From: Lachnospiraceae bacterium NK4A144 | GTDB lineage: Bacteria > Bacillota > Clostridia > Lachnospirales > Lachnospiraceae | Assembly (NCBI GenBank): GCA_000424365.1 | Contig: AUJT01000012.1 | Coordinates: 49,562 to 113,561 of the forward strand | DNA: 64,000 bases | Reading direction: 5' to 3' | In this document: in pieces, positions 53,536 through 62,832 of the stretch | How the letters are laid out: each line of letters begins with the position of its first letter | Numbering within the stretch: position 1 is the first letter of the stretch | The notes under the pieces: model-generated | What the model was told of the DNA's origin: nothing | What the model saw: the letters and a program-made list of their open reading frames with translations, nothing else | Databases searched by the model: none | Program-made: the position numbers and the translations under genes

Positions 53536-53784
53536 ATGAACAAAGACGAACTTCTTATCTGTAATACAACAAGAGAACAACGTCAGAAGATCGTAAATGA
53601 TTCACTTGGACTTGGAGATTCCGAGTGCGAGGGAGTACCTCAGAGTCTGATCGATATGTATGATGATTATATAAATGGAAAGAAGGAACTTTCCGAAATT
53701 AACGCTTCTTTCCGCACAGAATATGTTATGGGAGATGATTCTGCACGTCCGGAAAGAGGCGGCTGCGGAATGGGAATTTACTGA
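53536..53784 (+). CDS. 82-aa protein coupled to an AraC regulator
   Basis: A small soluble protein with a good ribosome binding site (AAAGGAAT). It has a conserved-looking first half (TREQRQKIVNDSLGLGDSEC, then a MYDDYINGKKEL segment) and a C-terminal GGCGMGIY. Similar 80-aa proteins in clostridia are, as I recall, often labelled purine biosynthesis protein PurH, but no PurH domain fits here. Its TGA overlaps the ATG of the AraC gene by one base, so the two are translated together. Its function is unknown. Confidence 0.75.
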   Translation: MNKDELLICNTTREQRQKIVNDSLGLGDSECEGVPQSLIDMYDDYINGKKELSEINASFRTEYVMGDDSARPERGGCGMGIY

Positions 53785-55022
53785 TGATATCTTCTTTTGT
53801 TTTATCCCAGATGGTGGGGCTTATCCACGCTCCTATATTTGTATTTGATAAAAATGAGAAACTACGGACTTCATATGGAGCAAGACCGGAAGAAATACAG
53901 TTCTTTGAAAAAAATAAAATGATCGTCCGTATCTTAAACACAAAGTCGAAAGATGAATCTCCATTTATCGTAGGTGACAGAGCAATAGTTCTTGCGTCAG
54001 TCTCAGCGATAGGTGGAGCAGGAGATTTTGTAGTAGTAGGTCCGGTTGCTGCAGGTGGAATGAATCCATGTGATTATCCGGCATTTGAACGCCGTTTTCA
54101 CATGAAGTACTTTGGAATGGTGAGGATAAAGATGGATGAGATGGTAACAGGTCTCATCATGCTTCACTATCTTTTGAATGGAGAACAGGTAACAAAGGCG
54201 CAGTTTTGGGAAACTAATCAGAAATATTTTTCCTCTGTAACAAGCTACAAGAAAGATCTCGTGCAGGATGACTTCGAAAGAAACGAGGATTCATTTTTGC
54301 ATAATCCTTATGATGAAGAACTGCGTGAGCTTGAGAGCATTGAAAATGCAGACAGAAAGGCACTTGCAGAGAGCATTTCCGAAACATATGAAGGAAGGAT
54401 AGGTATCCTTGCGGATGATCCTCTTAGATCAGGAAAGAATGTTGCCATCGGAAATATTACGCTTGCATCAAGAGCTGCCATACGTGGCGGCGTAAGCCCT
54501 GAAAAGTCCTTCTCATTAACTGATTCACTTATCAGAAAACTTGAGAAAATCGATAATATTCCGGAAGTCGAAGCATTTAAGAGAGAAGCCCAGTATGCTT
54601 TTATAGGGCTTGTAGAGCAGGAAAAGAAGGCGGGAGCAGAAAAAGCCCGTACAGAGAATCCTGTGATCCGTCAGGTAAAGAATTATATCTATTCCCACCT
54701 GAATTCACCTATAGAAGTTTCAGAGATAGCAGAAGCGCTTGATCTTAATCCTGATTATCTGTCACATCTGTTTAGTACTCAGGAAAAGTTAACTATTACA
54801 GACTACATTCGTAAGGAAAAAGTACGGAGAGGTGAAAACCTTCTTCGATATTCAGAGTATAAGATACGTGAAATTTCGTATTATCTCGGATTCTGTTCAC
54901 AGAGCCATTTCAGCAGAGTATTTAAGGCAGTAAATGGAATGACACCAAATCAGTACCGTAAGAAGTACGGTACCGGTACAGATTGGAAGATTCAGAAAGA
55001 AAGTGCGCTTCATAGTGCGTGA
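53784..55022 (+). CDS. AraC-family transcriptional regulator
   Basis: A 412-aa regulator. The N-terminal 250 residues form an unassigned sensory region, and the segment NITLASRAAIRGGVSPEKSF recalls the regulators adjacent to YSIRK-type surface protein genes. The C-terminal AraC domain (about 300-400) is complete: SEIAEALDLNPDYLSHLFST and REISYYLGFCSQSHFSRVFK, then GMTPNQYRKKYG. It is coupled to the upstream 82-aa gene. The terminator at 55063-55103 separates it from the large glycanase, which it may control. Confidence 0.88.
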   Translation: MISSFVLSQMVGLIHAPIFVFDKNEKLRTSYGARPEEIQFFEKNKMIVRILNTKSKDESPFIVGDRAIVLASVSAIGGAGDFVVVGPVAAGGMNPCDYPAFERRFHMKYFGMVRIKMDEMVTGLIMLHYLLNGEQVTKAQFWETNQKYFSSVTSYKKDLVQDDFERNEDSFLHNPYDEELRELESIENADRKALAESISETYEGRIGILADDPLRSGKNVAIGNITLASRAAIRGGVSPEKSFSLTDSLIRKLEKIDNIPEVEAFKREAQYAFIGLVEQEKKAGAEKARTENPVIRQVKNYIYSHLNSPIEVSEIAEALDLNPDYLSHLFSTQEKLTITDYIRKEKVRRGENLLRYSEYKIREISYYLGFCSQSHFSRVFKAVNGMTPNQYRKKYGTGTDWKIQKESALHSA

Positions 55023-55062
55023 AGCCGGATTATTTATTCTGGAATCAGATATAAGATGCGTG

Positions 55063-55103
55063 AAAAGCGCCTAAGGTATGTGATATATCTTGGGCGCTTT
55101 TTC
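55063..55103 (+). terminator. Terminator after the AraC gene
   Basis: A stem of about 17 bp with two G-U pairs, from AAAAGCGCC at 55063 to GGGCGCTTTTTC ending 55103. The 3' arm ends in a T-run. It lies just upstream of the glycanase gene. Confidence 0.7.
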
Positions 55104-55169
55104 ATTTACCATAACTTTATGATGACGTGGAGTTATGCGTCCGGAGGTATTAAGGGAGGAAAAAACTAT

Positions 55170-58100
55170 ATGAAAAAAGCACGAGGACTATCAGTCTTTG
55201 CGGCAGCTGCACTGACAGTTACATCAGTTTTTAACGGTGTGTCAGTCTCAGCAGCAGAGGCTTCGGAGACTGTTAAAGCCGCAGTGACCAAGCTTCGCCC
55301 GATGTCAGCAGTATCTATAAACGATACAGACGGCGACGGTCTTAATGAATTTGAAGGTTTCGGAACATCACTTTGCTGGTGGGCAAACCGCGTGGGATAT
55401 AGTGAAGAGCTCACAGATCAGGCAGCAAAGTATTTTTATGGGGATGATGGACTCCGTATGAATATAGGTCGCTACAATGTTGGTGGTGGTGATCATACGA
55501 CTGCTCCGCAAAATATACATGAGAGTACAGAAAAGGTTGTCAGAAATGAGAATGCTTATTTTTATGACCTGTCCGATTTTGGTACGGAAGAAGGAGCGAG
55601 CCCTCGTGGAGACGGAAGCAGCATGTCAGTTGGAAGAAATTCCAATATGGTATCTGTAAAGTATACTTCTGCAGTTGAAGACTTTGGATTTAATAATGGA
55701 GATAAAGTCGGTTCTTTTGATGCTGTCGGATGGATCAATGAACTTGAGGCAGAACCCGGCAGCGGTGGAAATTTGTTTTATACAGTTAATGCTGCAAAAG
55801 CCGGAAACTATAAGATCAAACTCCTGCTCACACTTACAGGTTCTAATGAGAGAGGAATGGCGATCCGTGTAAATGGTGAAAAAAAGTATATCGTACCGGG
55901 AAGCGTGATCAACAAAAATATGATCGCCAGCGGAAACAACAATATGCTTTTTATTGCTGAATTTGACGATGTGACGCTTAACGAGGGCGAAAACACGGTA
56001 AGGATCGGCGGTCATAATGGATGGGGACTTGACTTTGTCCAGATGGCAGTCATTCCTGATGACGGAAATGGAAATGAAAAAGAAAAAGAAGATCCGTTCC
56101 TTCACGCAGATCACATTACCCGTTCTGACTCTGTTGTTCCGGGATATGCAGTTGATGTCACAAAGATGGATAAGGACAAGTCTGATCAGTATTATGATGA
56201 ACACTTTGATCAGCATGATGCAGACTGCGGTTATGCGTGGAATTATGACTGGGATGCAGATAAAAATCAGATTAATGTAGTAAAGGCAGCGCTCCGTGAA
56301 TCAGGTGATGAGTTTATCGCAGAAGCATTTTCTAATTCACCGCCGTACTTCATGACCTACAGTGGATGTTCATCGGGTGCAGAAAATGCGAATGATGACA
56401 ATTTAAGGGCAGACTCATATCATGCATTTGCTCTCTATATGGCAGATGTGATCGAGCACTGGAATGAGAACGGGATCAAGTTCCAGAGCACAGATCCTAT
56501 GAATGAGCCTTACACCAATTACTGGGCAGCATATAGTAATAAACAGGAAGGATGCCACTTTGACCAGGGTGAATCCCAGTCAAAGATCATCAATGAACTG
56601 AATGATGAACTGGAAAAAAGAGGTATCGATATAGTACTTTCAGGTACAGACGAAACAAGCATCGATACACAGATCACATCATTTAAGAAACTTGATGATG
56701 AAGCAAAGAAGGCTGTTGACCGTATCGACACACATACCTATAGCGGAAGCAATCGCGCCGGACTCAAAGCTGTCGCTGAAGAGGCAGGAAAAAATCTCTG
56801 GATGTCAGAAGTTGATGGAACTTTCAGAGCCGGAACGGACGCAGGAGAAATGACCTCAGCTCTTGGTCTGGCAGAGCGCATGATGACAGATATTAATGGT
56901 CTCGGTGCTAATGCATGGATCCTGTGGAATGCTATCGATATGCATGCGGATTCCGAGCTCAGCAAGACAACCCAGGATTATAAAAATATCGATGCGCTTC
57001 TTGCAGATGTGGATGAGAGCAAAGGATTCTGGGGAATTGCCTTTGCGGATCACGATAATAAAAAAGTATATTTGTCCAAGAAGTATTATGGATTTGGACA
57101 GATTTCGCGTTATATCCGCCCGGGTTATTCTATAATCCCTGCAGGTAACGACACAGGTGTGATCGCTGCATATGATAAAAAGGGAAAGAAAGCAGTGATC
57201 GTTGCACTTAATACAGATGATGAGGATGAAAAGCGCGTGTTTGATCTGTCTCAGTTTGCATCTATGGGACGCGAGATTCAGGCTGTCAGAACAAGCGGAA
57301 CACTTGAGAATGGTGAGAATTGGGCAGATGTTTCAGATTCTGACGAAATATCTGCGAATACAAAAGACAGAAAATTTACAGCACTTCTGAAGGCAAATTC
57401 CATCACGACCTATATCGTAGACGGTGTTACATATGACGGAAAAGAGCATTCAGAAAAGAAAGAGTTTACAGAAAGTGACATTACCGCAAATGACGGCGTT
57501 CTTTATCTGGTGAATTGCGGAAGTACAGGAAACGGTGTCTACTCAGTTCCTTCAGGATACAGGATGGGAGTATATCAGTCTGAAACCAATCAGGAATATG
57601 CAGAAGATCCGGAAACAGGACTGGCATGGGGATATGAGCCCAATGATGAGAATTCTGTGATCGTAAACGGCGGTTCAGGAACATCAGCACTGACAGATAC
57701 TTATATCTACATGGATCCTAATGCCAGCTTTAAAAAGAATGTCAGCGGATTCCGTTATAAGTTTGCACTTCCTAAGAGAGACGGAAATGATTATACCGTA
57801 ACTATCGGTGTAAAAAATCCCTGGGATACAAGATCTGTAGATGTAGAACTTGAGGGAGAAAAAGCTGCAAGAAACGTAAGCCTCGTAAAAGGAAATATTA
57901 CTGAGAGAAGCTTTGACGTAAAGGTTGAGGATCAGGAACTGAATCTCATGATCCATAACCCGAATCGAAAAAACAGCGGAGAAGATCCGGTACTTAGCTA
58001 TATCATTGTTTCTGTAAAGAAAGACACCCATGTGACATATGACTCTATTACCGGTACAGCCGGAGAGCGTATGTATGATACTAATGGAAACAAGATACAG

Positions 58101-60572
58101 GCGCATGGCGGTCAGATCCAGAAATTTACTGTAAATGGAGAAACAAAGTATTACTGGTATGGTGAGGACAAGACAGATGGTCAGGATCCTGTGACCGGTG
58201 TACATCTTTACACATCAACGGACCTTTATAACTGGGAAGATAAGGGAATCGCATTCAGGACGATCATTCCTGGTGATGATTACGGCAAGTATTCGGAGAA
58301 GGACTATAAAGCAGATCTTTCTGTATTTGAAAAAGATGATTACTTCAAAAAATTGTACAGTGAGTACAAAGGACAGAAGGCAGATGACAGCCAGTACAGC
58401 AGTAAGCTTGAAGAAACCTATTGGAATCTTGCAGGCGACAGATGCGTGATCGAGAGACCGAAGGTTATCTACAATGAAAAGACAGATAAGTATGTCATGT
58501 GGTTCCATGCAGATGGAATGATGTCGTCTAACCGTAAGGAAAGCAGCAGATACAGCAAAGCACGTGCCGGTGTTGCTATCAGTGATACGCCTTACGGACC
58601 GTTCCGTCTTCTTGGTTGCTACAAGCTTGCAGAGAGCAAGGATGCAGATCTTGGATGGGATACAGTTCACGGATCTGTACGTGACATGAATTTGTTTGTC
58701 GATGATGATGGAGATGCGTATGTTTATTATTCATCTGACGGCAATCAGACTATGTATGCAGCTCGTCTGAATGATGAATATACAGGAATCGCCGGAAATA
58801 ATGAGGGAACCGGTCTTTCAGGAGAAGCTCTGGAAAAATCTGATTTCACCAGAAATTTCATCGGCGCAAGCCGTGAAGCACCTGCACCTTTTAAGTATAA
58901 GGATAAGTACTACATCATCACATCGGCCTGCACAGGCTGGTCACCTAATAAGGCAAGCTACGCCGTAGCAGATCATCCGCTCGGACCATGGACTACGGTT
59001 GGAGATCCGTGCGAAGGTGATACAAAGGGTACAACATTTGATACCCAGAGCACATGTGTATTCCCTGTAGATGCGAAAGCAGGAAAATATGTGTACATGG
59101 GTGACCGCTGGCATAATCCTGATTACGGCGGAGACTTAAGTGATTCCAGATATGTATGGATTCCCGTAGAGTTTACACCGGGAGACGGAATCGTGCTGAA
59201 GTCCTACGAGAACTGGACACTTGATGATCTTGAAAACAAGGGTACATTTGAAGTAGATACAAAATCTCTTCCGGCTGCGGTAAGTGATATTACAAAGATT
59301 GGAGAAAAGCTTCCGAAAACTGTAAGGGTTGATTACGGCAATGGCTATGAGGATGAGGGTGTCATTTGGACAGCAGATACCTCAGACGAAGACAAGCTTG
59401 GAATGATCAGCGTAACAGGTACTCTTGAAAAGTCCGGAAGAACTTTCGTACATGAGACAGGTATCACAGACGGACAGCTTCGCTACTTCTTTGACTGCGG
59501 CGCAGACGGAGAGTCAGAGTATTTTGATGTACTAAAAAATGCACTTGGCGATAAACTTATAAATAGTGAAGCTGATAGAAGGTACACAGAAGGAAACGGC
59601 GGATATATCGGAACTCTTAAGAGCGAAAATGATAAAGATTTTGATCTTGGACATTACAGCGGAGACAATTATCTGTCAAATGGCTGGTGGGCAGGTTCCG
59701 GCAGAGATATAGTATATGGCTTTGACCTGCCATCCGGTGAGTATAAGCTCACAGCAGGTTTTCAGGAGTGGTGGAATACATCAAGACCTACAAAGATCAC
59801 TATCACTGATGTTGACGGAAAGGAGCTTGCAGTAAAGAACTTTACTTTGTCCGGAACTGCAAAGGATCAGGAAGTTCATCAGGCATTCACTCTTGAGAAT
59901 GAGGGAAAGGTGACTGTATCTATCAGTAAGACCGGTTCAGCAGATCCTGTACTTAGCTTTATCGGTATCAGAGATACAGATGCAGAGCATGAAGAGGAAA
60001 CGGATCCTGAGACACCGGTGCCTTCACCGACACCTGTACCGATACCTGCACCCGATCCGGTGCCGGTTCCTGAGAAAGACACAGATACAACTTCTCAGAA
60101 TGAAGCAGTCGCAAGACCTGTAAATGGTGTTATTGAGGCATCTGCAAAGCCTGCGCTCCTTACAGCAAAAAATAAGTACAAGATCAACCCTGCTTTTTCT
60201 GTAAAGAAATACGAGATCACTAACAGGAAGATCGTATCTGTAACAAAGAAGGGAATCGTAAAGGCAAAGAAGTCCGGAGAAGCTACTGTAGTTGCAGTGG
60301 GAAAGAAGGGCGAGAGAGCAGAGTACAAGCTGATCGTAGAAAAGCCTGTGATGAAGAAACTCACAGTAAAAGCGACCGGCACATATGCTCTGAGCGAGAT
60401 GCTGAAAGACGTGATCTATTCACAGATAAGTGAAGTTACTTCTTCAGACACGGAAGTCGCAGAAGTAACGTCAGACGGAAAAATAACCGTTAAAAAAGCC
60501 GGAAGCACAAAGATCACAGTAGTGATCGACGGAAGAAAATACTCCGCAAAGCTCAAGGCAGCTATCAAGTAA
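55170..60572 (+). CDS. Secreted GH30-GH43_24 arabinogalactan-degrading enzyme
   Basis: An 1800-aa exported protein. A signal peptide (about 1-30) is followed by a GH30_5-type endo-beta-1,6-galactanase (about 47-700; GFGTSLCWWANRVG, acid/base Glu446 in MNEP, nucleophile Glu547 in LWMSEVDG), interrupted at about 162-297 by a CBM35-like sandwich. Next come a malectin-like module (772-952), a GH43_24 exo-beta-1,3-galactanase (960-1355; ERPKVIYN with Glu1095, SREAPAPFK with Glu1236, Gln1293 in FDTQSTC), an Ig-like module, another CBM-like domain (1438-1602), a Pro-rich linker and two BIG2 domains that probably hold it at the cell wall. Together these would attack side chains and backbone of type II arabinogalactan. 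The ATG at 55170 follows AAGGGAGGA. Confidence 0.85.
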   Translation: MKKARGLSVFAAAALTVTSVFNGVSVSAAEASETVKAAVTKLRPMSAVSINDTDGDGLNEFEGFGTSLCWWANRVGYSEELTDQAAKYFYGDDGLRMNIGRYNVGGGDHTTAPQNIHESTEKVVRNENAYFYDLSDFGTEEGASPRGDGSSMSVGRNSNMVSVKYTSAVEDFGFNNGDKVGSFDAVGWINELEAEPGSGGNLFYTVNAAKAGNYKIKLLLTLTGSNERGMAIRVNGEKKYIVPGSVINKNMIASGNNNMLFIAEFDDVTLNEGENTVRIGGHNGWGLDFVQMAVIPDDGNGNEKEKEDPFLHADHITRSDSVVPGYAVDVTKMDKDKSDQYYDEHFDQHDADCGYAWNYDWDADKNQINVVKAALRESGDEFIAEAFSNSPPYFMTYSGCSSGAENANDDNLRADSYHAFALYMADVIEHWNENGIKFQSTDPMNEPYTNYWAAYSNKQEGCHFDQGESQSKIINELNDELEKRGIDIVLSGTDETSIDTQITSFKKLDDEAKKAVDRIDTHTYSGSNRAGLKAVAEEAGKNLWMSEVDGTFRAGTDAGEMTSALGLAERMMTDINGLGANAWILWNAIDMHADSELSKTTQDYKNIDALLADVDESKGFWGIAFADHDNKKVYLSKKYYGFGQISRYIRPGYSIIPAGNDTGVIAAYDKKGKKAVIVALNTDDEDEKRVFDLSQFASMGREIQAVRTSGTLENGENWADVSDSDEISANTKDRKFTALLKANSITTYIVDGVTYDGKEHSEKKEFTESDITANDGVLYLVNCGSTGNGVYSVPSGYRMGVYQSETNQEYAEDPETGLAWGYEPNDENSVIVNGGSGTSALTDTYIYMDPNASFKKNVSGFRYKFALPKRDGNDYTVTIGVKNPWDTRSVDVELEGEKAARNVSLVKGNITERSFDVKVEDQELNLMIHNPNRKNSGEDPVLSYIIVSVKKDTHVTYDSITGTAGERMYDTNGNKIQAHGGQIQKFTVNGETKYYWYGEDKTDGQDPVTGVHLYTSTDLYNWEDKGIAFRTIIPGDDYGKYSEKDYKADLSVFEKDDYFKKLYSEYKGQKADDSQYSSKLEETYWNLAGDRCVIERPKVIYNEKTDKYVMWFHADGMMSSNRKESSRYSKARAGVAISDTPYGPFRLLGCYKLAESKDADLGWDTVHGSVRDMNLFVDDDGDAYVYYSSDGNQTMYAARLNDEYTGIAGNNEGTGLSGEALEKSDFTRNFIGASREAPAPFKYKDKYYIITSACTGWSPNKASYAVADHPLGPWTTVGDPCEGDTKGTTFDTQSTCVFPVDAKAGKYVYMGDRWHNPDYGGDLSDSRYVWIPVEFTPGDGIVLKSYENWTLDDLENKGTFEVDTKSLPAAVSDITKIGEKLPKTVRVDYGNGYEDEGVIWTADTSDEDKLGMISVTGTLEKSGRTFVHETGITDGQLRYFFDCGADGESEYFDVLKNALGDKLINSEADRRYTEGNGGYIGTLKSENDKDFDLGHYSGDNYLSNGWWAGSGRDIVYGFDLPSGEYKLTAGFQEWWNTSRPTKITITDVDGKELAVKNFTLSGTAKDQEVHQAFTLENEGKVTVSISKTGSADPVLSFIGIRDTDAEHEEETDPETPVPSPTPVPIPAPDPVPVPEKDTDTTSQNEAVARPVNGVIEASAKPALLTAKNKYKINPAFSVKKYEITNRKIVSVTKKGIVKAKKSGEATVVAVGKKGERAEYKLIVEKPVMKKLTVKATGTYALSEMLKDVIYSQISEVTSSDTEVAEVTSDGKITVKKAGSTKITVVIDGRKYSAKLKAAIK

Positions 60573-60593
60573 GCAACTTCATAAGATTAAATA

Positions 60594-60642
60594 ACCGAAA
60601 AGCAGTCGTGGCTTTCAATGAGCCGCGGCTGCTTTTCGGTTT
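60594..60642 (+). terminator. Long terminator after the glycanase gene
   Basis: A stem of about 20 bp, with ACCGAAAAGCAGTCGTGGCT pairing with AGCCGCGGCTGCTTTTCGGT through two G-U pairs. T-rich sequence on both outer sides makes it a possible bidirectional terminator. The rest of the gap to 60730 is AT-rich with nothing further visible. Confidence 0.85.
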
Positions 60643-60729
60643 CAGATAGTGCTAAGAAAGAATTTTGTAGATTTATCTTGAAAATAACAAAAAAACTACA
60701 TCTAAATGCAGAAAAAGTGTAATTAGATG

Positions 60730-60757
60730 TTGAAAATGCGGATCAAAACCGTATAAT
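60730..60757 (+). promoter_or_regulatory. Promoter of the AAA-RloB pair
   Basis: TTGAAA (60730-60735), a 16-base spacer and a perfect TATAAT (60752-60757), just upstream of AGGAGG at 60765-60770. It is among the strongest promoter-like sequences in the window and gives a very short leader. Confidence 0.75.
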
Positions 60758-60778
60758 CAGAATTAGGAGGGCTAATTC

Positions 60779-62038
60779 ATGCTGATTCAGTTTAATTTCA
60801 GAAATTACAAATCGTTCAAAAATGATACCTCACTTGATATGACAGCAACAAAGATTTCAGAATTTTCAAACCATGTGATAGAAAATGGTGGAGAAAAAAT
60901 TCTGTCACTAGCTGCGATATACGGTGCAAATGCCAGCGGAAAGACCAATGTTTATGAAGCATTCCGTTTTATGAAAGAGTACGTGGTCGATTCATTTAGC
61001 TATGGTGGAGAAGGTAAGAAAAATAGAGTAGTTCCCTATTTGTTTGATGCTGACAGCAGGAATGAAGAGAGTGAATTCGAAGTGTTTTTTACTGATCCAT
61101 CTGACATGAAAGAGCGGGTATATCAGTATGGTTTCTGCATAAGGGGGATGGGAATAACAGAGGAGTGGCTATATACAAAGGCAAAAACAGCAAGAGATTC
61201 TTATAAAACTGTCTTTTATAGAAAAGAAGGAGAAGAACTGGAGACAAGCGGTCTGCCGAAAAATATAGTTGATAATCTTACGGTATCTCTTGAAAAAGAA
61301 ACGTTGATCGTATCGCTGGGAGCCAAGCTAAAAATAGACAAGCTGAGACAGGTTCGGGATTGGTTTGTAAGAAACGAAGTTTTGAAGTTTGAAAAATCGG
61401 ATATGGATTATTTCACAACGGATCTGCTTCCTAACGGATTTACAACGGATGAAAAAGTAAGGGATAGAGTTGTCGATTATTTAGCATCTTTTGATAAATC
61501 CATTGTGGGTTTTGAAGTTGAAGAAACCGGTTCATTAGATGGAAACGATGAGAAGAATTATGTGATAAATACGCTTCACAGAGTTACCGGACGCGAAGAA
61601 TTACAAAGTATACCGCTCATGAGCGAATCAAGTGGAACATTGAAGATGTTTGCGCTGTATCCGGTATTAAAATCAGTATTTGAAAATGGTAGCGTGTTAT
61701 TTGTGGATGAATTAAATTCCAAGCTTCATCCGTTATTAGTGAGAAATATCATGCTTTCATTTTTACGACCGGAGATAAATCCACATCATGCCCAATTAAT
61801 AATGACCACTCACGATATCTGGCAGTTTAGTAATGACTTTTTACGTCGAGATGAGCTTTGGATTACAGATAAAGATAGTGAGGGTGTATCCGAACTATAT
61901 TCTGTTGCTGATTTCAAGAATGATTCCGGCAACAAGATAAGGAAAAATGAAGCATTGGCAAAGAACTATCTCGTAGGAAACTATGGCGGTATTCCTGCAC
62001 TCAGACCATTGGAGATAATGGAGGAATTAGCAGATTGA
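60779..62038 (+). CDS. AAA15-type ATPase of an RloA/AbiLi-like pair
   Basis: A 419-aa ATPase of the ABC/SMC-like AAA15 group. It begins MLIQFNFRNYKSFKNDTSLD and has Walker A GANASGKT (49-56), a long helical insertion (about 130-250), Walker B VLFVDELNSKLHP (about 303-315) and the switch histidine in MTTHDIWQF. Such ATPases act as the sensor part of overcoming-lysogenisation and abortive-infection systems. It is coupled to the RloB-family gene (overlap TTGA), the pairing known as RloA/RloB or AbiLi/AbiLii. Anti-phage activity is inferred from family and pairing. Confidence 0.85.
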   Translation: MLIQFNFRNYKSFKNDTSLDMTATKISEFSNHVIENGGEKILSLAAIYGANASGKTNVYEAFRFMKEYVVDSFSYGGEGKKNRVVPYLFDADSRNEESEFEVFFTDPSDMKERVYQYGFCIRGMGITEEWLYTKAKTARDSYKTVFYRKEGEELETSGLPKNIVDNLTVSLEKETLIVSLGAKLKIDKLRQVRDWFVRNEVLKFEKSDMDYFTTDLLPNGFTTDEKVRDRVVDYLASFDKSIVGFEVEETGSLDGNDEKNYVINTLHRVTGREELQSIPLMSESSGTLKMFALYPVLKSVFENGSVLFVDELNSKLHPLLVRNIMLSFLRPEINPHHAQLIMTTHDIWQFSNDFLRRDELWITDKDSEGVSELYSVADFKNDSGNKIRKNEALAKNYLVGNYGGIPALRPLEIMEELAD

Positions 62039-62691
62039 CAGGTAAAAATGACTCCCGGAAACGAGCAGGAAAGAAACATGATCGTCGAAAAAAATTTGAA
62101 ACGCGTACACCGATTTTAGGGTACTATCTCATAGTTACGGATGCTGAAGAAACTGAGAAAAACTATTTCGAAGGTTTGAAGAACAGTATTCCTACGGCAC
62201 TTCGAGACAGGATAGTGATACGCGTTGAGAAGGCAAAAACAACGTATAATCTGGTATCGCATACGATTGAACTATGTGGAGAAACGGCTCAGCAGAGAAT
62301 TCCATGGATAGTATTTGACCGAGATCAGGTAAAAGACTTTGACGGAATCATTTCAGAAGCGATAAAGAGTGGGATAAATGTTGGATGGTCAAATCCATGT
62401 TTTGAAATATGGATGTACGCGTATTTTGGAGAAATGCCCAATATAGTTGACTCAGTGTCGTGCTGTAAGCGATTTGCAGATAAGTATGAAAAAGTCACAG
62501 GTAAGAAATACAGGAAAAATGATTCAGGAATTTACGATACGTTGAATCAGTTTGGCGATTTTAAGACAGCTCTAAGTATCGCAGAAAGAAGAGAAAAATC
62601 AGCAGGTGAAAAAGGACAAAAGCCATCAGAAGCAATATCAGTTACGGTAGTACATCACTTGGTGAAAGAAATATTAGATAAAATAGAATAA
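62035..62691 (+). CDS. RloB-family protein
   Basis: A 218-aa protein matching the RloB family: basic N-terminus, then ETEKNYFEGLK, VFDRDQVKDF (93-102) and SNPCFEIWMYAYF (119-131), which are the family's acidic and Cys-containing core motifs. RloB proteins are thought to be the effector of the pair, with a nuclease-like TOPRIM-related fold proposed. The TTG start at 62035 overlaps the ATPase stop and follows GGAGG at 62020-62024. A terminator follows. Confidence 0.85.
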   Translation: MTGKNDSRKRAGKKHDRRKKFETRTPILGYYLIVTDAEETEKNYFEGLKNSIPTALRDRIVIRVEKAKTTYNLVSHTIELCGETAQQRIPWIVFDRDQVKDFDGIISEAIKSGINVGWSNPCFEIWMYAYFGEMPNIVDSVSCCKRFADKYEKVTGKKYRKNDSGIYDTLNQFGDFKTALSIAERREKSAGEKGQKPSEAISVTVVHHLVKEILDKIE

Positions 62692-62726
62692 TCAGTTCTG
62701 GAAAGAACAGATATATGAAAATATTG

Positions 62727-62770
62727 AGCAGTCAGTATCTCGTTGAATGGAGATGCCGGCTGCTTTTTTT
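62727..62770 (+). terminator. Terminator of the AAA-RloB pair
   Basis: AGCAGTCAGTATCTC (62727-62741) pairs with the arm at 62750-62764 (GAGATGCCGGCTGCT), with G-U pairs and one mismatch, followed by seven T residues (62764-62770). Confidence 0.85.
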
Positions 62771-62832
62771 ACATAGTGTTTATTTCAGATGGTTAAGCAA
62801 TATAGAGAATTAGCGGTAAATTTTTATTGGGT

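Noticed and set aside
53536..53784. Annotation of the 82-aa protein as purine biosynthesis protein PurH
   Set aside because: True PurH is over 500 residues with two enzyme domains; none of their motifs are here.
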